A DNA stretch of 6,797 bases from Clostridiaceae bacterium (lineage in GTDB: Bacteria > Bacillota > Clostridia > Saccharofermentanales > UBA5734), in NCBI GenBank assembly GCA_012511525.1, contig JAAZFW010000302.1, positions 1-6,797 of the forward strand, given 5' to 3'. The position numbers and the translations under genes are program-made. A model generated the notes under the pieces. It worked only from the letters and a program-made list of their open reading frames with translations. It had not been told where the DNA came from and did not search any database. Shown here in pieces: positions 1 through 6,119 of this stretch (position 1 is its first letter; each line of letters starts with the position of its first letter).

Positions 1-860
1 AAAAGCGCCATGGAGGCATTGTCGACCCCTTGCAGCCCGCCCTCGGTCATTTCGAACAATCCGAGTTCGTCGGTCGCACCGAAACGGTTCTTGACGCAGC
101 GCAGCATCCGGTAGGCCATCTGCCGCTCGCCTTCGAAGTAGAGGACCGTGTCGACCATATGCTCCAGAACGCGCGGCCCGGCGATGGCACCATCCTTGGT
201 GACATGTCCGACCAGCACAATGATGATCCCCAGACCCTTGGCGATGCGCAGCAGGCCGGCCGTCGCCTCGCGGATCTGGCTGCCACTCCCGGGCGCTGAG
301 CTGAGCGATGCAACATACAGCGTTTGGATGGAATCGATCACGGCGACTTCAGGCTTGCGGCTGGCCAGGACGGCGGCGATGGTCTCAAAATCGGTTGCGG
401 CAAGGATGTCCAGTTTCTCTTGACCGAGCTGCAGGCGGTCGGCGCGCAAACGGATCTGCTGGGGCGATTCCTCGCCCGAGACATAGAGTGCCTTGTGGCT
501 TTTGCCCATCGCGGCCAGGGACTGCAGCAGCAGCGTGGATTTGCCGATTCCGGGGTCGCCGCCGATCAGGACGAGCGAACCGCGCACGAAGCCGCCGCCG
601 AGGACGCGGTCCAGCTCCGGCAGGCGGCTGGACAGGCGCGGCGTGCTTTCCGCCGGCACCTCCGCCAGGGAAAGGACGGCCGCCTCGGCCTCTTTGCCGT
701 CTGGATGCACGGCCCAGTTGCCGCGCCCCGCGGTCTGCCGGACCGGTTCTTTTTCTTCGGTGAAGCTGTTCCAGGACCCGCAGTCCGGACAGCGTCCCAG
801 CCAGCCGCGGGATTCGTGCCCGCAGACGCCGCAGACAAACGTCGCTTTCGCCTTTGCCAT
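1..860 (-). CDS. radA: DNA repair protein RadA/Sms, N-terminal part (3' end outside window)
   Basis: RadA is a RecA-like ATPase that acts in the cytoplasm on recombination intermediates and helps branch migration and repair. The visible 286 residues start MAKAKATFVCGVCG. A four-cysteine zinc finger lies at C10, C13, C24 and C27. A Walker A loop, GDPGIGKST, is at 101-109, and a Walker B-like strand, VAVID, at 172-176. The RadA signature KNRFG is at 257-261. The order and spacing match the family. RadA is usually about 450-460 residues, so roughly 165-175 residues, mainly the Lon-protease-like C-terminal domain, lie beyond base 1. The start is the ATG at 860-858, preceded by GGAGAG at 870-865. 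The gene is divergent from araB, and its predicted promoter is in the shared 120-base gap. No defect is seen in the visible part. Identity is near certain; whether the 3' end is intact cannot be seen. Confidence 0.97.
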   Translation of the reverse strand, partial: MAKAKATFVCGVCGHESRGWLGRCPDCGSWNSFTEEKEPVRQTAGRGNWAVHPDGKEAEAAVLSLAEVPAESTPRLSSRLPELDRVLGGGFVRGSLVLIGGDPGIGKSTLLLQSLAAMGKSHKALYVSGEESPQQIRLRADRLQLGQEKLDILAATDFETIAAVLASRKPEVAVIDSIQTLYVASLSSAPGSGSQIREATAGLLRIAKGLGIIIVLVGHVTKDGAIAGPRVLEHMVDTVLYFEGERQMAYRMLRCVKNRFGATDELGLFEMTEGGLQGVDNASMAL

Positions 861-899
861 ATCTCTCTCCAGATCCAGCCGCAGGGGCTTATCGAGCTC

Positions 900-928
900 A
901 GTATAGCATAACACCGGCCGCTTGACAG
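900..928 (-). promoter_or_regulatory. Predicted sigma-A type promoter of radA
   Basis: On the minus strand there is CTGTCA (923-928, 4 of 6 matches to TTGACA), a 17-base spacer, then TATACT (900-905, 5 of 6 matches to TATAAT). Transcription would begin near 893, about 33 bases before the radA start codon. The spacing is ideal. The -35 box shares bases 923-927 with the -35 box of the opposing araB promoter. Prediction by eye only. Confidence 0.55.
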
Positions 929-950
929 AACGAGAGGCTCGGGCGATGAT
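922..950 (+). promoter_or_regulatory. Predicted sigma-A type promoter of araBD
   Basis: A perfect TTGACA (922-927) is followed by a 17-base spacer and GATGAT (945-950, 4 of 6 matches to TATAAT). Transcription would start near 957, leaving a leader of about 24 bases before the araB ATG at 981. The -10 box is weak, which would suit an activated or regulated sugar operon. It overlaps the radA -35 box on the other strand. Confidence 0.5.
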
Positions 951-955
951 GACTT

Positions 956-971
956 ATGGATACGTTTACTA
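956..971 (+). promoter_or_regulatory. Candidate CcpA catabolite-repression site (cre-like)
   Basis: ATGGATACGTTTACTA matches the Bacillus cre consensus WTGNNARCGNWWWCAW at 14 of 16 positions, with mismatches at positions 6 and 15. It lies at the predicted transcription start and touches the AGGAGG of araB, a position where bound CcpA would block transcription. It is an AT-rich patch in GC-rich surroundings. The site is only partly palindromic, and it counts only if the host has CcpA, so confidence is moderate to low. Confidence 0.35.
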
Positions 972-980
972 GGAGGACCC

Positions 981-2654
981 ATGAACAGGCACCTCGCCCT
1001 TGGCATCGATTTTGGCTCACTGTCCGGACGCGCCATGCTGGTCGACCTCGCGACCGGCGCCGAAGAAGGACTTGTTGTCTGCCCGTACAAGCATGGATTC
1101 ATCGAGGATACGCTGCCGTCCGGAGGTGTCAAGCTTCCCCCTGACTGGACCTTGCAGGATCCGGCCGACTACCTGGATGTGCTTGCCTCGATTCCCCGGC
1201 TGCTGGCGCAATCACGGGCCGATGCCGCGGAGGTTGTCGGCGTCGGCATCGACTTTACCGCCAGCACCGTGCTGCCGGTCCAGGCGGACGGAACCCCGCT
1301 GTGTTTCCTGCCCGCGTTCCAGTCCCATCCGCATGCCTATGTCAAGGCCTGGAAGCACCACGCCGCCCAGCCATATGCCAACCGGATCAGCGAGCTGGCC
1401 CGCTCGCGCGGCGAAAGTTTCCTGGGCCGATACGGCGGGCGCATTTCGTCGGAATGGCTGCTGCCCAAACTGATGCAGATTTTGGAGGAGGCGCCGGAGG
1501 TCTACGCGGCCATGGATCGCCTGATCGAGGCGACAGACTGGATCGTGGAGCAGCTGACCGGACAGGAAAGGCGCAGCAGCTGTGCGGCCGGCTACAAGGC
1601 GCTCTGGAGCAAGCGCGACGGCTATCCGGCGCGCGGCTTCTTCACATCTCTCGACGGGCGCCTGGCCGATGTGGTCGCGACGAAGCTGTCCCCGCAGGTT
1701 TATCCTGTCGGCAGCCGGGCCGGATCGATAACGGCGGCAGCGTCCGCGCTGACCGGACTGCTGCCGGGCACACCGGTCGCCGTCGGCCATGTCGACGCCC
1801 ATGTGACCTTTCCTGCGGCCGGCCTGAGCCGTCCCGGACAGCTCCTGATGATCCTGGGCACATCGACCTGCCATTTGCTGCTCGCCGAAGAAGAGAAGGC
1901 TGTGCCGGGCATTTGCGGTGCCGTTGAAGACGGCATCCTGCCCGGCTACTGGGGTTACGAGGCCGGCCAGCCGTGTGTCGGCGACCTGTTCGACTGGTTC
2001 GTGCGCCGCCAGGTTCCGCCGGCGTATCACGAGCAGGCCGCAGAGCGGTCCTGTTCCATCCACCAGGTGCTGCGCGAGAAGGCGATGCTGCTGAAGCCGG
2101 GCGAGTCGGGGCTGGTCGCGCTCGACTGGTGGAACGGCAACCGCTCCGTGCTCGGTGACGCCGATTTAAGCGGCCTTCTGATCGGCATGACGCTCGCGAC
2201 GCGTCCCGAAGCGATCTACCGTTCCCTGATCGAGGCAACGGCTTTCGGGTCGCGCCTGATCGTCGAGCAGTTTGAGGCCGGCGGCCTGCCCGTGTGTGAA
2301 ATCCATGCCTGCGGCGGGATCGCCGCGCGCGATCCCTTCCTGATGCAGATCTACGCCGATGTGCTGCGCCGCCCGATTCGCGTCAGCGCGAGCCGCCAGG
2401 CCGCCGCGTTGGGGTCTGCGCTCTACGGCGCCGTGGCCGCCGGACCGGAACGGGGCGGCTTTGCCGACATCGGGTCGGCGGTCCAACACGTGCCCCGTGA
2501 GGCGGGAACGGTCTATGAGTCCGACCCGTCCCGCGAGGCTGCCTACAACCGCCTTTTTGCCTGTTACAGCCAGCTGCACGACTGGTTCGGACGGGGCGGA
2601 CATGATATCATGAAACAGCTGAAAGCCTTGCGCTTAGAAACCAGCCTGCCATAA
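981..2654 (+). CDS. araB: L-ribulokinase AraB (FGGY carbohydrate kinase)
   Basis: This cytoplasmic kinase phosphorylates L-ribulose with ATP to L-ribulose 5-phosphate in L-arabinose catabolism. At 557 residues it has the usual AraB length. The N-terminal FGGY domain opens with the phosphate-binding GIDFGSLSGR at 8-17, and DFTAST follows at 91-96. A VDAH motif at 271-274 carries the probable catalytic aspartate D272. The C-terminal domain contains ILGTSTCH (291-298), the LDWWNGNRS block (381-389), and the nucleotide-site motifs ACGGIAARDPF (443-453) and ALGSALYGA (476-484). The protein reads closely like Bacillus AraB along its whole length, which separates it from xylulokinase, glycerol kinase and other FGGY members. 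The start is the ATG at 981, four bases after a perfect AGGAGG (971-976). araD follows 33 bases after the stop, so the two are very probably co-transcribed. No araA is present in the window. Confidence 0.96.
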   Translation: MNRHLALGIDFGSLSGRAMLVDLATGAEEGLVVCPYKHGFIEDTLPSGGVKLPPDWTLQDPADYLDVLASIPRLLAQSRADAAEVVGVGIDFTASTVLPVQADGTPLCFLPAFQSHPHAYVKAWKHHAAQPYANRISELARSRGESFLGRYGGRISSEWLLPKLMQILEEAPEVYAAMDRLIEATDWIVEQLTGQERRSSCAAGYKALWSKRDGYPARGFFTSLDGRLADVVATKLSPQVYPVGSRAGSITAAASALTGLLPGTPVAVGHVDAHVTFPAAGLSRPGQLLMILGTSTCHLLLAEEEKAVPGICGAVEDGILPGYWGYEAGQPCVGDLFDWFVRRQVPPAYHEQAAERSCSIHQVLREKAMLLKPGESGLVALDWWNGNRSVLGDADLSGLLIGMTLATRPEAIYRSLIEATAFGSRLIVEQFEAGGLPVCEIHACGGIAARDPFLMQIYADVLRRPIRVSASRQAAALGSALYGAVAAGPERGGFADIGSAVQHVPREAGTVYESDPSREAAYNRLFACYSQLHDWFGRGGHDIMKQLKALRLETSLP

Positions 2655-2670
2655 GGCCGTCAATCCGGCC
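2655..2670 (+). other. Small hairpin between araB and araD
   Basis: GGCCG (2655-2659) and CGGCC (2666-2670) form a 5-bp GC stem around a 6-base loop directly after the araB stop codon. No T run follows, so it is unlikely to terminate. It could stabilise the upstream mRNA or adjust araD translation, but it is short enough to be chance in GC-rich DNA. Confidence 0.25.
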
Positions 2671-2687
2671 GGAAGAGGAGGAACGCA

Positions 2688-3386
2688 ATGTCCGTTGAGA
2701 AATTGATCCAATCCGCCCTGGAGGCGAATCTGGCTTTGCCGGCCCACCGCCTGGTGACCTTTACCTGGGGCAATGTCAGCGCGATCGACCGCGAGCTGGG
2801 TCTGGTGGCGATCAAGCCCAGCGGAGTGCCCTACGACCAGATGCAGACACGCCATATCGTCGTGCTTGACCTTGACGGCAAAGTGGTCAGCGGGACGTAC
2901 CGCCCCAGCAGCGACACGCCGACGCATCTCGAGCTTTACCGCAGTTTTCCGGACCTGGGCGGTATTGTCCACACCCACTCGCGCTGGGCAACCATCTGGG
3001 CCCAGGCGGGACGTGACATCCCGGCATTGGGAACCACGCACGCCGATTATTTCCACGGTCCGGTCCCGGTGACACGCGCCCTGCATCCGGATGAGATCGA
3101 ACTGGATTACGAACGGAACACCGGCAAGGTGATTGTCGAAACGTTCGCCGACAGAAGGCTCGACCCGGTCGCCATGCCGGGGGTGCTGGTTCTAAACCAC
3201 GGGCCGTTTGCCTGGGGCGGCAGCGCGGACGAGGCGGTGCACAATGCCGTCGTCCTCGAGGAGTGCGCCATGATGGCCTGGCACACCTGCCAGCTGAACC
3301 CGCATGTCTTGCCGATCGACGAGAATTTGCTGCGCAAGCATTACGAGCGCAAGCACGGCAGCCAGGCATATTACGGGCAGCGTTAA
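2688..3386 (+). CDS. araD: L-ribulose-5-phosphate 4-epimerase AraD
   Basis: This zinc-dependent class II aldolase-fold enzyme converts L-ribulose 5-phosphate to D-xylulose 5-phosphate, the step after AraB, which delivers arabinose carbon to the pentose phosphate pathway. It has 232 residues against 231 in E. coli. The three zinc ligands of the family are at H95 and H97 (IVHTHSR) and H171 (LNHGPFAWG). Other active-site residues also fall at the E. coli numbers: D76 in SSDTPTH, D120 in TTHADYF, and Y229 in the C-terminal AYYGQ. The close relatives UlaF and SgbE (ascorbate and gulonate pathways) carry out the same reaction; the adjacent AraB decides for AraD. The start at 2688 has AGGAGG at 2676-2681, six bases upstream. 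The gene is second in an araBD operon and has no promoter of its own that I can see. Confidence 0.96.
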   Translation: MSVEKLIQSALEANLALPAHRLVTFTWGNVSAIDRELGLVAIKPSGVPYDQMQTRHIVVLDLDGKVVSGTYRPSSDTPTHLELYRSFPDLGGIVHTHSRWATIWAQAGRDIPALGTTHADYFHGPVPVTRALHPDEIELDYERNTGKVIVETFADRRLDPVAMPGVLVLNHGPFAWGGSADEAVHNAVVLEECAMMAWHTCQLNPHVLPIDENLLRKHYERKHGSQAYYGQR

Positions 3387-3403
3387 CCGGCCTGCAGCCG
3401 GTT
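3385..3403 (+). terminator. Hairpin at the end of araD, possible weak terminator
   Basis: AACCGGC (3385-3391) and GCCGGTT (3397-3403) form a perfect 7-bp stem around CTGCA. The first two bases belong to the araD stop codon. Only CGTTGTG follows, so the T tract is poor. It may end or attenuate araBD transcription or protect its 3' end. The -35 box of the next promoter begins three bases later. Confidence 0.4.
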
Positions 3404-3405
3404 CG

Positions 3406-3434
3406 TTGTGAGAAACGGCATTATGCGCTACAAT
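3406..3434 (+). promoter_or_regulatory. Predicted promoter of the acyl-CoA synthetase gene
   Basis: TTGTGA (3406-3411, 4 of 6 matches to TTGACA), a 17-base spacer and TACAAT (3429-3434, 5 of 6 matches to TATAAT) form a well-spaced sigma-A type promoter. Transcription would start near 3441, about 50 bases before the ATG at 3491. This suggests the gene is transcribed separately from araBD. Confidence 0.55.
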
Positions 3435-3443
3435 AAGGTCACG

Positions 3444-3468
3444 TTTTATTTTGACAGGCAAATTAAAA
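3444..3468 (+). promoter_or_regulatory. AT-rich inverted repeat, candidate operator of the synthetase gene
   Basis: TTTTATTTTG (3444-3453) and CAAATTAAAA (3459-3468) are inverted copies matching at 9 of 10 positions around a 5-base centre, ACAGG. The element sits at about +4 to +28 of the predicted transcript, a usual place for a repressor site, and stands out as almost pure AT in GC-rich DNA. It matches neither the FapR nor the Bacillus FadR site that I know. As RNA it would form an AU hairpin about 10 bases before the Shine-Dalgarno sequence. The regulator is unknown. Confidence 0.4.
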
Positions 3469-3490
3469 AAGCTGCCGCGGAGGTGCTGAG

Positions 3491-5242
3491 ATGAACACAC
3501 CCTGGGTGACGCATTACGACCCCTGGTTCAAACTGTCCCTGAGCTATCCTGACATGACGCTCTACGAAGGGATCGCCCATGCGGCGGGCCGGTTCCCGCA
3601 CCATCCCGCCCTGACTTTCATGGGGCGCCAGATCAGCTATGCCGACATGCTGCGCGAGATCGACCAGGCAGCAGCCTGTCTCCACCAGCTGGGCATGAAG
3701 CAGGGTGAAGTAGCCACGATCTGCCTGCCGAACACCCCCCATGCCGTGATCTTTTTTTACGCCGTCAACCGGCTGGGCGGCATCTGCAACATGGTCCATC
3801 CCCTGACCCCGGCCGAGGAGCTTTCGCACTATATCCGCACGACATCGAGCGATTACCTGATCATCCTCGACGCCATGCTGGCCAAGCACACCGACATGCT
3901 GGAACAGTCGCGGATCAAAAGGACCATCGTCTGCTCGATCATGGACTATTTGAACACCGGGCTCAAGATCGGCTTTTTCCTGACCAAGGGCCGCAAGATC
4001 ACGCGCATGCCGCGGCGTGATTTCTATCTCAAATGGGCATCTTTCATGCAGCAGGCCGACAAGCCGGAACCCTACCAGAAGGCTTTGGGCGCCCATGACT
4101 GCGCGGTTTACCTGCACAGCGGCGGCACGACCGGCAGTCCGAAGACGATCATGCTCTCGTCCTACAACTTCAACGTGCTGGCCGTGCAAGGTCCCCAGAT
4201 CATCGGCAATCCGGCCGACGACACGTTCGATCCGACCGGATTGTCCATGGTGACGATCCTGCCGCTGTTCCACGGCTTCGGCCTTTGCATGGGCATGCAC
4301 ACCATGCTGCTGAACGGCATGCGCGCCATCCTGGTGCCCCAATTTTCGCCGGATGTGCTGGCGGATGTGCTGGTTCGCGAAAAACCATCTTTTATCGCGG
4401 CCGTACCGACGCTGTTCGAAGGCATCCTTAAGAACAAGAAACTGGAGCAGGCGGACCTGTCCTGTCTCCAGGCGGTCTTCTGCGGCGGCGACTCGCTTCC
4501 CAAGGACCTCAAGCGGCGTTTTGACCGCTTCATCCAGGCGCGCGGCGCGAAATGCTCGCTGCGTGAAGGGTATGGCCTGACCGAAACGGTCACGGTTTGC
4601 GCTGTCAATCCGATGCAGGATGCCCGCGAGGACACAGTCGGCATTCCGTTGGCGGATGTGCTGATGAAGGTCGTCGAGCCGGGAACCAAGCGCGAGGTCG
4701 CGGTCGGCCAGGACGGCGAGTTCTGCATCCATGCTCCGACGATCATGCTGGGGTACCTGGACGATCCTGAGGCGACAGCCGAAACGGTCCGCCTGCACGA
4801 TGACGGCCTGCGCTGGGTTCATACCGGTGATTTCGGCAATATGGATCCGGACGGGTATTTTCATTTCAAACAGCGGATCAAGCGGATCCTCAAAGTCTCC
4901 GGCATCCCGGTCTTCCCGTCTCAGATCGAGGATCTGGTCAGCGCCGTTCCGGGGGTCCGGATGGCTTGCGCGATCGGGGTGCCGCACCCATACAAGATGC
5001 AGGTCGTCAAGCTGTTCGTCGTCCGGGATGCCGATGCTCCGGACGAGGCGACGCTCAGGGACAGCATCGTCAGCCATTGCGAAAAGAACCTGATCCAGTA
5101 CGCGATCCCGCGTGAAATCGAATTCTGCGCCGACTTGCCCCGAACAAAAGTCGGGAAGATCGATTTTGTCTCCCTGGAACGCATCGAAATCGAAAAACGG
5201 CAGGCTGCGGCCGAGGTGAAAGAGCAAAACGAGACAGCCTGA
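3491..5242 (+). CDS. AMP-forming acyl-CoA synthetase/ligase (substrate unknown)
   Basis: This is an adenylate-forming enzyme of the ANL superfamily, which activates a carboxylic acid with ATP and normally transfers it to CoA. Of its 583 residues, 209-218 hold the phosphate-binding loop HSGGTTGSPK, and PLFHGFG is at 258-264. REGYGLTET is at 358-366 and the adenine/ribose-binding TGDFG at 445-449. PRTKVGKID at 550-558 supplies the catalytic lysine K556. All core motifs are intact. A basic, partly hydrophobic stretch at about 151-188 (including LTKGRKI) precedes the phosphate loop; I recall similar stretches in FadD-like proteins of Clostridia, which would favour a medium- or long-chain fatty acid and membrane contact, but this is inference. 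The start at 3491 follows GGAGGT (3479-3484) by six bases. No thiolase, dehydrogenase or carrier-protein gene adjoins it, so the pathway is open. The family is certain, the substrate is not. Confidence 0.9.
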   Translation: MNTPWVTHYDPWFKLSLSYPDMTLYEGIAHAAGRFPHHPALTFMGRQISYADMLREIDQAAACLHQLGMKQGEVATICLPNTPHAVIFFYAVNRLGGICNMVHPLTPAEELSHYIRTTSSDYLIILDAMLAKHTDMLEQSRIKRTIVCSIMDYLNTGLKIGFFLTKGRKITRMPRRDFYLKWASFMQQADKPEPYQKALGAHDCAVYLHSGGTTGSPKTIMLSSYNFNVLAVQGPQIIGNPADDTFDPTGLSMVTILPLFHGFGLCMGMHTMLLNGMRAILVPQFSPDVLADVLVREKPSFIAAVPTLFEGILKNKKLEQADLSCLQAVFCGGDSLPKDLKRRFDRFIQARGAKCSLREGYGLTETVTVCAVNPMQDAREDTVGIPLADVLMKVVEPGTKREVAVGQDGEFCIHAPTIMLGYLDDPEATAETVRLHDDGLRWVHTGDFGNMDPDGYFHFKQRIKRILKVSGIPVFPSQIEDLVSAVPGVRMACAIGVPHPYKMQVVKLFVVRDADAPDEATLRDSIVSHCEKNLIQYAIPREIEFCADLPRTKVGKIDFVSLERIEIEKRQAAAEVKEQNETA

Positions 5243-5263
5243 CGGATCAAACCGTCGGCTTTT
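5236..5263 (+). terminator. Intrinsic terminator of the synthetase gene, overlapping both convergent stop codons
   Basis: AGCC (5236-5239), one bulged T, and GACGG (5241-5245) pair with CCGTC (5252-5256) and GGCT (5257-5260) around ATCAAA, giving nine base pairs. Four T residues (5260-5263) end the structure. The T run favours plus-strand termination. The structure contains the synthetase stop codon (5240-5242) and the amidohydrolase stop codon (5247-5249, read on the minus strand). On the minus strand no T run follows the hairpin. Confidence 0.55.
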
Positions 5264-6053
5264 GGCAGAACAGGCGGGCGCCGTTTGACCACAGCACCGC
5301 CTGTTTTTCTTTTTCGGTGAGCGGCAGGGCGCGCAGCCGCCGGACTTCGTCGCGGGGCGTCCACATCGGGTAATCCGTGCCGAACAGCACCCGGTCCAGG
5401 CCGAAGCCGCGCATAATGTCCGCGGCCTCGCCGGGGGCCAGGAAGGCCAGCGAGCTGCTGGTGTCGATCCAGACATTCGGGCAGGCGGCGAGGGCATGCG
5501 CCGATTGCCGCCACAGGCTGTAACCGCCCAGATGAGCCGCGATGAACCTCGTGCCGGGACAAGCCTCGGCGAGGCGGCGGATGCGGTCCGGATGGGACAA
5601 GTCGCTCTTGGGGTCGCCGGCATGGAGCAGCAGCACCCGGCCAGGCCCCAGGCGTTTCGCCACCCGAATCACAAAGGGGTCGTCAGCTGCGACCTGCTGG
5701 AAATCGGGATGCAGCTTGATGCCCGCAAGGCCCAGTGCCCCGAGCTGGTCCAGTGCCGCGTCGACATCCTTTTCAGGCATGCCGGGGTGAACCGTTCCCA
5801 GCGCCGTCAGGCCAGGATGGCTGTGGCAGCAATCCGCCATGAACCGGTTGATCGGCATGGCCTGGTCCGGGCGCGTCGCCGTGGCGAACAGGACGGAGTG
5901 GGTGATGCCCGCCGCCAGTCGGGCAGACAGCATATCCATAAGATCGCCGGAACAGGCCATCGGCAAACCGTAGTAGCGGCCGATCGACTGGACGGCTTTC
6001 GCGGCGATGCGATCCGGGAATATGTGAGCGTGGCAATCGAGTATCGGTTCCAT
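5247..6053 (-). CDS. Amidohydrolase-2 family metal-dependent hydrolase or decarboxylase (substrate unknown)
   Basis: This is a TIM-barrel enzyme of the amidohydrolase superfamily. The 268 residues open with the metal-binding H8-x-H10 (LDCHAHIFPD). GIKLHPDF is at 111-118, H144 lies in LLLHAGDP, H174 in AAHLGG, and the catalytic aspartate D227 in GTDYPM. All expected metal ligands are therefore present. Characterised relatives include aminocarboxymuconate-semialdehyde decarboxylase and gamma-resorcylate decarboxylase, but this protein is shorter than those and closer to an uncharacterised group common in Clostridia, so no substrate is assigned. No signal peptide is seen; it is probably cytoplasmic. 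The start at 6053 has AAAGG at 6066-6062, eight bases upstream. It is convergent with the synthetase gene, with four bases between the stop codons, and lies downstream of the dehydrogenase gene on the same strand. A predicted promoter at 6090-6118 could drive it alone. Confidence 0.88.
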   Translation of the reverse strand: MEPILDCHAHIFPDRIAAKAVQSIGRYYGLPMACSGDLMDMLSARLAAGITHSVLFATATRPDQAMPINRFMADCCHSHPGLTALGTVHPGMPEKDVDAALDQLGALGLAGIKLHPDFQQVAADDPFVIRVAKRLGPGRVLLLHAGDPKSDLSHPDRIRRLAEACPGTRFIAAHLGGYSLWRQSAHALAACPNVWIDTSSSLAFLAPGEAADIMRGFGLDRVLFGTDYPMWTPRDEVRRLRALPLTEKEKQAVLWSNGARLFCQKPTV

Positions 6054-6066
6054 CCGGGCTGCCTTT

Positions 6067-6097
6067 CGTAAGACGTGTTGACCGAAACCATCTTACG
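6067..6097. repeat. Inverted repeat spanning the amidohydrolase -10 box, candidate operator
   Basis: CGTAAGA (6067-6073) and TCTTACG (6091-6097) are perfect 7-base inverted copies separated by 17 bases. The right arm covers most of the predicted -10 box, and the left arm lies between the transcription start and the start codon. A dimeric repressor bound here would block transcription. The regulator is unknown. Confidence 0.35.
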
Positions 6098-6118
6098 TCG
6101 GGTCGCCCGATATGGCAA
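6090..6118 (-). promoter_or_regulatory. Predicted promoter of the amidohydrolase gene
   Basis: On the minus strand TTGCCA (6113-6118, 5 of 6 matches to TTGACA), a 17-base spacer and TAAGAT (6090-6095, 4 of 6 matches to TATAAT) give a well-spaced promoter. Transcription would start near 6083, about 30 bases before the ATG. Inverted repeats lie over the -10 box, in the spacer and just upstream of the -35 box. Confidence 0.45.
6098..6110. repeat. Palindrome TCGGGTCGCCCGA in the promoter spacer
   Basis: Perfect 5-base arms, TCGGG and CCCGA, surround a 3-base centre. The element lies wholly between the predicted -35 and -10 boxes of the amidohydrolase promoter, where MerR-type and some other regulators bind. 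GC-rich palindromes of this size also arise by chance, so function is uncertain. Confidence 0.3.
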
Positions 6119-6119
6119 G

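Noticed and set aside
324..911. 195-codon plus-strand open frame opposite radA
   Set aside because: The minus strand encodes RadA with intact zinc finger, Walker and KNRFG motifs over the same bases; the plus-strand translation is not recognisable.
956..971. AraR operator in the araB leader
   Set aside because: Aligned on the central ACGT, only a few of the flanking positions of the Bacillus AraR site match, far fewer than for the cre consensus.
566..1132. 188-codon minus-strand open frame crossing the radA-araB gap
   Set aside because: It overlaps the radA start in another frame, crosses both predicted promoters and runs antisense to the start of araB; no domain is seen.
1212..2063. 283-codon open frame on the minus strand inside araB
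   Set aside because: It lies wholly antisense to a gene with full-length AraB homology; the translation resembles no family I know and fits a GC-driven shadow frame.
3451..3456. Perfect TTGACA before the synthetase gene as a -35 box
   Set aside because: No acceptable -10 box lies 16-18 bases downstream; the region there is GCTGCCGCGG. The TTGTGA/TACAAT pair upstream is better.
5496..6071. 191-codon plus-strand open frame opposite the amidohydrolase
   Set aside because: The opposite strand carries an amidohydrolase with all metal ligands, and this frame has no recognisable product.
6078..6083. Plus-strand TTGACC as a promoter in the amidohydrolase-dehydrogenase gap
   Set aside because: No -10-like hexamer at proper spacing, and no plus-strand gene follows.
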